The notes under the pieces: model-generated
Seen by the model: only the letters and a program-made list of their open reading frames with translations
Told to the model about the DNA's origin: nothing
The model's database searches: none
NCBI GenBank assembly: GCA_028692515.1
Contig: JAQUXG010000049.1
Span: 1-10,014 of the forward strand
Direction: 5' to 3'
Length of the DNA: 10,014 nucleotides
DNA from: Kiritimatiellales bacterium
Lineage (GTDB): Bacteria; Verrucomicrobiota; Kiritimatiellia; Kiritimatiellales; Tichowtungiaceae
Part shown: one piece after another, positions 5,299 to 10,014 of the stretch
Layout: each line of letters starts with the position of its first letter
Position numbering within the stretch: position 1 is the first letter of the stretch
Translations under genes and position numbers: made by a program

Positions 5299-6555
5299 TC
5301 AGCGTTCTTTAGACAATAACCGCTGGTATTCCCTGAGTACGTCACCCGTAAAATCCTGGCAATTGCGGGATCCGGCATCATACCCTTGTCCATCGGGATC
5401 TGCGAGATACCGCTCTTCCCATCCGGCCTTCACGTTTTTGACCGCTTCAGCCATTGCCGCGCCATCCCTGCCGCTCGCGACAACCCCTTTATACTGAGCG
5501 CCCGACTCCGACTTGATGTTCGGTAACAATTTCCCGTCCGCTCCGGTTGCAGTTCCATTAAAGTATCCAACACTTTCACCGTTCGGCAGAAGGATCTGCC
5601 AGTGCATCCCATACGGATTGTCGTCCCTGCCGGATAGTTTGTTCACCATGTACGGTGCTACCGTCCCATCTAAATCTCTTGCCGCAATGACCCACCCGTT
5701 CTCCGCCGTGATTTTTTCAACTTCTTCCTGCTCATACGGTTTTAACGTAACGGTTGCATCTTTGGTCGCAACGGCCCGCGCAAGCGTGGAGCCAAAAATG
5801 AAATCGTCTCCGGATTTTTCCATTTTTTTCAGCGGTTCGTTCGCGGCCTTTCCGTCTTTCGGAAAATCATACTCCGAAGGATTTTTCGGATCCGGCGTTC
5901 TTAACAAACCGGGCATACCGGGGGTGTTCCCGAGGTGCCGCAAATCCACAACATTCGGATCGTTCGCAACTGTACTTTCGTTCCCCTTCGACAAACTGTC
6001 CCATGCTGTATCATCAGCAAACACGTTATTTAACTGCAGTAAAGCCGGCCCATTGCTCTGACTGGTTAAAAGTGCGGCCTTGTCTTTCTCAAAGGCCTGC
6101 GCCTGCGCCGCCTGCTTTGCACGAGACTGCTCATCGACCTGCTTCATCTCTTTGCCCCAGGATTCTGCACGCGCAGCCAGACCATTGGATTCGAAGTGGT
6201 GCGTCTGAAGCCCGCCGGCCGTGACCGTGCCGTCATAGTAAAGCCGATCATCCCATTCCATCTGCTTATCGACCGGGCGCGGCCCGGGTTTGAATATCCC
6301 CCCGGACTGCGGCTTCGGTTTCGCTTTCTGAATAAAAGAATAACCGCAGGACGGGCATTTAGACGGCATTTTTCCCGAAGGACAGTCGATGTACCGCCTG
6401 CATGCCGGACACCACGTGCCGACCATTTTGGGCTTGGGGACGGGCGGAATATTCTGAGCCGGGCTGACCCGCGGTATGATGAGAGCAACGAAAGAAACCA
6501 ACAAAAACAATGCGGCAGTCTTAAAAACAAATCCACATACATACGGTTTCTTCAT
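5299..6555 (-). CDS. Secreted protein with N-terminal Cys cluster and C-terminal permuted papain-like motif
   Basis: This 418-residue protein belongs to no family I recognise. Residues 1-33 look like a signal peptide (MKKPY, hydrophobic 13-27, likely cut after VSPA). Residues 49-70 hold CPAC, Cys58 and CPSC, a zinc-ribbon-like cluster that is unusual directly after a signal peptide. A Pro/Lys-rich linker and a charged, Ala/Gln-rich probable coiled coil (about 125-165) follow. The C-terminal third has 'GMHWQILLPNGESVGYFNG' (His318) and, after 80 residues, 'SRNCQDFTGDVL' (Asn398-Cys399). His before an N-C-x-x-F motif is the order in circularly permuted papain-fold proteins (LRAT/NlpC-P60-like), so a cysteine hydrolase or acyltransferase is plausible but unproven. 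It is the last gene of a four-gene run, 18 nt after the TPR gene, with a GGAGGGGG-type ribosome binding site. Confidence 0.65.
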   Translation of the reverse strand: MKKPYVCGFVFKTAALFLLVSFVALIIPRVSPAQNIPPVPKPKMVGTWCPACRRYIDCPSGKMPSKCPSCGYSFIQKAKPKPQSGGIFKPGPRPVDKQMEWDDRLYYDGTVTAGGLQTHHFESNGLAARAESWGKEMKQVDEQSRAKQAAQAQAFEKDKAALLTSQSNGPALLQLNNVFADDTAWDSLSKGNESTVANDPNVVDLRHLGNTPGMPGLLRTPDPKNPSEYDFPKDGKAANEPLKKMEKSGDDFIFGSTLARAVATKDATVTLKPYEQEEVEKITAENGWVIAARDLDGTVAPYMVNKLSGRDDNPYGMHWQILLPNGESVGYFNGTATGADGKLLPNIKSESGAQYKGVVASGRDGAAMAEAVKNVKAGWEERYLADPDGQGYDAGSRNCQDFTGDVLREYQRLLSKER

Positions 6556-6573
6556 GTTCCCCCTCCTCGACGA

Positions 6574-8544
6574 TCAAAAGGCCGTAATGGATGCCAGTTC
6601 GCGCAGATTCTGTTCGCGCTGGTAATCAAATTCATACAGCCGGTTCAGCATGTCGTTCACATTGGCGGCGTCCGGTTTTGCCGCAAGATACAGCCTAAGA
6701 TCATTAACCGAAGCCGCAGTCTGATTCTGAAGTTTTTTAACCGCAGACGTATTGAAGTACAGGTCGCCGACCCACGGTGAATAAAATACCGCCCATTGGA
6801 ATTCGGATAACGACCGACCGAGATCTACTGGATTTTTCGCTGCTTTTAGCGCGACGCTTCCGCGAAGGTAATGATCCTGGGCATTGCCGGTCATGGATGG
6901 CGGATTATCCATGCCTGCTGCCATTTTCAACAGTCTTTTCCGGATTGTTTCTTTTTCCGGGCCAGCGGGTGTCAGCCGATATGCCTCGGCTAATTTCATA
7001 ATGGCCTGAGACCGATCGCCCGCTTTCATCGCCGCATCAGACCCTGCCATATCCCGCTGACGTTCCGCTGCGACCTGCCGACCCAGACGTTCCATCGCAA
7101 AACGGGCCCGGGTATAGGAAGGCGAGACATCTACACACCGACTGAAAATTTCGATTGCTTCAGGAATACGCCCGGCCTTTTCAAGAGCAAACGCCAGCAC
7201 ACACCATTGATTGGCTCCGCCTCCCGGAGTGAGAGGAACGCTCTCCAACTGATTTTCCAACACTCTCACAGCGGCAGCCCCTTCGCCTGTTGCCGCACGG
7301 CAGACCTGAATATAATCCGCTGACAGATCCTTTTCTTTTCCGGAATCCAAAGCTTTCCGGTACGCTTCAAGTGCCTTCCCGGAATCACCGACTTCATCAT
7401 AACACTGTGCAAGCAAGTACCATGCTTTTGAATTGGCGCTGTCTTTCGCAACCGCGTCGGTCAACAAAGCGATTGCCTCCGCGGTATCCCGCAGGTTGAA
7501 CCGCGCCTCGGCCAACAACAGTTGGATCGCGCACGGCATCCGGAACAGTTTGAGCTGAGCCTCTGTAAAACTACAGGTCTTATCCGGGGAATCCGCTGCG
7601 CCCAGCCGGGCTTGCGTCAGAAATTCTAATGCCGCTTCATAACGCCAATGCGATAAACACATCGCGCCGGTTTGCATCTGTTTAACACAATCTGCCGCCC
7701 CATCTTCTTTGCTCAAAAATGCCGCAAATGCTTTGTCCGCTTCCGACTGCATACCGATCGCCCGGTATGCATCGGACAGACGCAACAAGGAACCGGTTTC
7801 AACCGGTGCAATCGCATGGTATTTGGCAAAGGTCCTAATGCATTCATCGTATTTACAAAGGAAGTACTGAGCCTCGGCGGATGTTTTGAGGACTTCTATA
7901 CGCGAAGGATCAAGCTGCATCGCATTTTCAAAGGAAGTCACAGCCTGCTGGTAATCCCGCTTTCCGAAATAGGCCGAGCCGAGACAGATGTAGATGTTCG
8001 CCACCTCGCGCTTTGATTTGAGTGAGGATTCCATTTTGAGTTCCGGCGAAAGAGGCGGCACGCTGTTCGGCACCGAATCAATCTGGTTGTTAAGCGTTTG
8101 CATCGTGGAAGCCAGCATCTGGGCCTGCATGTTGCCGTTCATGCCGGCAATGCCGGAAATCATTCCAAAGAGGTCGTTCATCTCCTGCCTGGACTGCAAA
8201 TCTTTTGCCCGCTGGACATCTGCATCCCGCTTGGCAGCCAGGGCGGCACGCTGCGCGGCCTGCTCATCCGCCTGCTGTTTTTCTGTCTCAAGGACAGTTG
8301 TAATAGAGTAAAGCGCCAACGCCTGCTGAAATGCCGAAACCGCCTGATCATACTGGGCCTGCCGGTAATAGGCCAAACCGAGATCGTTGAATACGCGCCA
8401 GTTCTGCGGATCGCGAAATGCCGCTGCTTTTGCCGCAGAGATGTCCGTATCACTCTGGCCTGATCCGGCAGAATACACGTTGAAAGGAAATGTAATCAGG
8501 CCTGCGGCGAGAATGCCTACGAACAGCCACGGTGAAACTCTCAT
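6574..8544 (-). CDS. Exported tetratricopeptide-repeat (TPR) protein
   Basis: This 656-residue protein starts with a probable signal peptide (1-26, hydrophobic 6-21, ending VYSA). TPR units include 'FNDLGLAYYRQAQYDQAVSAFQQAL' (52-76) and 'ANIYICLGSAYFGKRDYQQAVTSF' (from 182). Others contain 'YLLAQCYDEVGDSGKALEAYRKAL' and 'CVLAFALEKAGRIPEAIEIFSRCV'; at least six are recognisable. Between the first two lies a Gln/Ala/Arg-rich coiled coil (about 84-122) and a Met/Gly-rich stretch (127-151, 'MISGIAGMNGNMQAQML'). TPR arrays bind other proteins, so this is probably a periplasmic scaffold; no enzymatic domain was found. An AAGGAGAG site lies just before ATG. It is 19 nt downstream of the lipoprotein gene and 18 nt upstream of the Cys-cluster protein gene. 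It ends in '...ASITAF', with C-terminal Phe like its two upstream neighbours. Confidence 0.82.
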   Translation of the reverse strand: MRVSPWLFVGILAAGLITFPFNVYSAGSGQSDTDISAAKAAAFRDPQNWRVFNDLGLAYYRQAQYDQAVSAFQQALALYSITTVLETEKQQADEQAAQRAALAAKRDADVQRAKDLQSRQEMNDLFGMISGIAGMNGNMQAQMLASTMQTLNNQIDSVPNSVPPLSPELKMESSLKSKREVANIYICLGSAYFGKRDYQQAVTSFENAMQLDPSRIEVLKTSAEAQYFLCKYDECIRTFAKYHAIAPVETGSLLRLSDAYRAIGMQSEADKAFAAFLSKEDGAADCVKQMQTGAMCLSHWRYEAALEFLTQARLGAADSPDKTCSFTEAQLKLFRMPCAIQLLLAEARFNLRDTAEAIALLTDAVAKDSANSKAWYLLAQCYDEVGDSGKALEAYRKALDSGKEKDLSADYIQVCRAATGEGAAAVRVLENQLESVPLTPGGGANQWCVLAFALEKAGRIPEAIEIFSRCVDVSPSYTRARFAMERLGRQVAAERQRDMAGSDAAMKAGDRSQAIMKLAEAYRLTPAGPEKETIRKRLLKMAAGMDNPPSMTGNAQDHYLRGSVALKAAKNPVDLGRSLSEFQWAVFYSPWVGDLYFNTSAVKKLQNQTAASVNDLRLYLAAKPDAANVNDMLNRLYEFDYQREQNLRELASITAF

Positions 8545-8547
8545 GAT

Positions 8548-8555
8548 CTCTCCTT
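8548..8555 (-). promoter_or_regulatory. Strong ribosome binding site of the TPR gene
   Basis: AAGGAGAG directly before the ATG at 8544, in the same 17-nt context (AAAAGGAGAGATCATGA) as the SGNH hydrolase start. It supports the chosen TPR start. Confidence 0.7.
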
Positions 8556-8563
8556 TTTAAAAA

Positions 8564-9313
8564 TCAAAACGGGGCAACGGTTTCCGCCGGTAACGGCAAC
8601 AATCCGGGAGCCTTCCCGGGGAGCGGTGTGGATATCGGTGCCTGCGCCGACTTTGTCCTCTGTGCCGGATTTTGGTTCAACAGATCCCCTGCCAGCAGAT
8701 CCACCATACTCTGAAGGATATAGGTCTTGTACTCCGCAGGAATGATGCCCGGCCCGCTTGTAAACATCGTCGAATCAACCGCCGGAATATCTGAGTTTCC
8801 CGGAACCTCAATCCAGCCGAGCGGTGTTAAAACGCTCCACCATCCGCGATGCTCCGCCCGCACCTTTGACGCACGCATCGTCGTGCCGTACACATCCTCA
8901 ACGCCGATATCGACCTGCCACTCCGTCGACCACGGCACACTGGGTAAGATGCCACCCACAATGCACAATGTACACAAATATACGGCAAAGGACTCGGTTG
9001 AATGAACCTCCTGATTGACATTGATCCGCACCAGGATCGGAAGGGCGGAGGGAGAGTTGTTGAACAAAGCAGGGTAACGTTCGTGCGCCATGCGGATGAA
9101 GCGATCAGAGAACGTTTCGTTTCCCCATTTAAGAGGAAGTGCGTATGGAGCGGTGCTTACCTTTACCTTTTCAATTTTATAGGCGGTCGTATTCGCATCA
9201 GGAATGATGACCGCCGTGACCGGAGGATTCATGGTAATTTTATTGGAGACGCATCCGCAAGTGAGAAGCATTTCTGCCGCACACAGCCACATCAGAGATT
9301 TTTTTATACACAT
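8564..9313 (-). CDS. Predicted lipoprotein of unknown family, paralogue of the next gene upstream
   Basis: This 249-residue protein starts at the ATG at 9313, not at an upstream in-frame ATG (9367). The start at 9313 has an AAGGA site 7 nt away and begins with a lipoprotein signal: 'MCIKKSLMWLCAAEMLLTCGC', with Cys21 (or Cys19) the likely lipidated residue. The lipobox is not canonical (T-C-G-C). The body has 'MAHERYPALFNN', then a conserved hydrophobic stretch 'YLCTLCIVGGILPSVPWSTEW', then 'WWSVLTPLGWIEVPGNSDIP', and a Pro-rich tail ending 'LPLPAETVAPF'. Each block has a counterpart in the adjacent upstream gene, showing tandem duplication. Function is unknown; the order lipoprotein, lipoprotein-like, TPR, Cys-cluster protein suggests an envelope complex. 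Neighbour gaps are 10 nt (upstream) and 19 nt (downstream). Confidence 0.78.
   Translation of the reverse strand: MCIKKSLMWLCAAEMLLTCGCVSNKITMNPPVTAVIIPDANTTAYKIEKVKVSTAPYALPLKWGNETFSDRFIRMAHERYPALFNNSPSALPILVRINVNQEVHSTESFAVYLCTLCIVGGILPSVPWSTEWQVDIGVEDVYGTTMRASKVRAEHRGWWSVLTPLGWIEVPGNSDIPAVDSTMFTSGPGIIPAEYKTYILQSMVDLLAGDLLNQNPAQRTKSAQAPISTPLPGKAPGLLPLPAETVAPF
8568..8599. repeat. Direct repeat copy 1: 3' end of the lipoprotein gene
   Basis: These 32 nt match 9328-9359 at 30 positions, exactly 760 nt away. They encode the shared C-terminal 'LPLP..TVAPF'. DNA-level identity here is much higher than in the rest of the two paralogues, which differ widely. Confidence 0.75.
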
Positions 9314-9320
9314 ATTTTTA

Positions 9321-9325
9321 TCCTT
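9321..9325 (-). promoter_or_regulatory. Ribosome binding site that fixes the lipoprotein start
   Basis: AAGGA, 7 nt before ATG 9313, overlaps the stop codon of the upstream paralogue (TAAGGA). It selects Met at 9313 and makes the 18 extra N-terminal residues of the longer frame unlikely. It also suggests that ribosomes ending on the upstream gene restart here. Confidence 0.7.
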
Positions 9326-10013
9326 AGAACGGGGCAACGGTTTGCGTCGGTAACGGCAATGCTTCAAGAGCCGTTGCGGGGATTATTCCCGGCGAAGCGG
9401 GAGACCCGGTCCATCGGGACGGGGCCGTCCAATACGCGGAATCCTTTGTTATCACCATTTTTGCAACCGCCGTTGCAACCTGCTGAGCAACTTGCGGAGC
9501 ATCATCATACGCAAAACGGCTCATATTGAACGCCTCGGACACTTTCGGGAAATCAGATTCCCCCGGTATCGAAATCAGTCCCAGCGGACTCAAAATGCTA
9601 CCCCACATATGTTGTTCACGTTTAAAATTCACCTGAACAGGCTCGCTTCCGCGACCGTCTCGACCGTTCCAGGGACTGACCGAAACGTCCATATCGCGGT
9701 CGATCTCCATCGGAACAGGAAAAACCGTTCCGACCAACGTCAAGGTACACAGCATCCATGCGAGTGTTTTTCCGTCTTTCGAGGTAATTGAATCTTCTAC
9801 CTCTACCCAGAGCGGAACGGATCCCGCTGTCTGATCATTGGTGAACAACCGGGGATAGAGGGCAAGGCTTTCTTTACGGACAAGATGCAAAAGATTCTTT
9901 TTATAAACGGCATCCATCGGCCATGCCGACGCATCGGCATCAACACCGTCAACGACATAGTTCAATCCGGCGACATAGAACCGGCCGGCCGGCGATTGCA
10001 AGGTCGTATTCGT
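9324..10013 (-). CDS. Envelope protein of unknown family, paralogue of the downstream lipoprotein (5' end outside window)
   Basis: The frame stays open to the right edge (reading T-N-T-T-L-Q-S-P... from the edge), so the N-terminus and any signal peptide are missing; a TTG at 10001 is not a credible start. The visible 229 residues align block by block with the downstream lipoprotein. 'ALYPRLFTN' matches 'RYPALFNN', 'MLCTLTLVGTVFPVPMEID' matches 'YLCTLCIVGGILPSVP', 'MWGSILSPLGLISIPGESDFP' matches 'WWSVLTPLGWIEVPGNSDIP', and both end in TVAPF. By analogy it is probably exported and perhaps lipidated. It is the most upstream visible member of the four-gene run, and its TAA overlaps the next gene's ribosome binding site. 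No known domain was recognised. Confidence 0.75.
   Translation of the reverse strand, partial: TNTTLQSPAGRFYVAGLNYVVDGVDADASAWPMDAVYKKNLLHLVRKESLALYPRLFTNDQTAGSVPLWVEVEDSITSKDGKTLAWMLCTLTLVGTVFPVPMEIDRDMDVSVSPWNGRDGRGSEPVQVNFKREQHMWGSILSPLGLISIPGESDFPKVSEAFNMSRFAYDDAPQVAQQVATAVAKMVITKDSAYWTAPSRWTGSPASPGIIPATALEALPLPTQTVAPF
9328..9359. repeat. Direct repeat copy 2: 3' end of the upstream paralogue
   Basis: This is the partner of 8568-8599 with 30 of 32 positions identical. It encodes 'LPLPTQTVAPF' at the end of the edge-truncated paralogue. Confidence 0.75.
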
Positions 10014-10014
10014 T

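Noticed and set aside
9314..9367. Longer N-terminus for the lipoprotein starting at 9367
   Set aside because: It would overlap the upstream paralogue by 44 nt and put 18 basic residues before the signal peptide. The ATG at 9313 has a well-spaced AAGGA and begins the lipoprotein signal.
9999..10001. TTG start for the right-edge paralogue
   Set aside because: The frame stays open to the window edge and the sequence after TTG is not a signal peptide, so the gene is simply truncated by the window.
1..10014. CRISPR array, tRNA/rRNA genes, insertion sequence or prophage
   Set aside because: No regularly spaced repeats of CRISPR length, no tRNA cloverleaf or rRNA-like sequence, and no transposase, integrase or phage structural motifs were seen on either strand.

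Overview
The window (about 10 kb, roughly mid-50s % GC by eye) comes from a bacterial chromosome. The mix of genes suggests a member of the PVC group, possibly Kiritimatiellota/Verrucomicrobiota: a Bacteroidetes-like pyruvate kinase variant, an AMMECR1-domain protein, several secreted proteins of unknown family, and short palindromic TTCCAA...TTGGAA repeats. This placement is an inference, because no rRNA or other phylogenetic marker is present.

Layout. (1) 2-505, plus strand: the C-terminal end of the ATP-dependent helicase HrpB, cut by the left edge. (2) 506-648: intergenic DNA with small direct repeats and a 15-bp inverted repeat, which probably ends the convergent transcript. (3) 649-3793, minus strand: read 5' to 3', an AMMECR1-domain protein, a GT-B glycosyltransferase, a ChbG/YdjC-type carbohydrate deacetylase (ATGA overlap with the glycosyltransferase) and, after a 116-nt gap, a secreted SGNH/GDSL hydrolase. 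The middle two look like a glycan-assembly and deacetylation pair. (4) 3855-5276, plus strand: a complete pyruvate kinase, divergent from the AMMECR1 gene. (5) 5299-10013, minus strand: a tight four-gene unit with 10-, 19- and 18-nt gaps. It holds two tandem paralogous envelope proteins (the first cut by the right edge, the second a predicted lipoprotein), a secreted TPR protein, and a secreted protein with an N-terminal cysteine cluster and a C-terminal His...Asn-Cys pattern like permuted papain-fold enzymes.

The most notable observations are the four-gene exported unit of unknown function and the palindromic repeat. The repeat occurs once between genes and once inside the AMMECR1 reading frame, where it encodes part of the protein. 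No tRNA, rRNA, CRISPR array, insertion sequence or phage gene was seen, and no gene-free stretch exceeds 150 nt.
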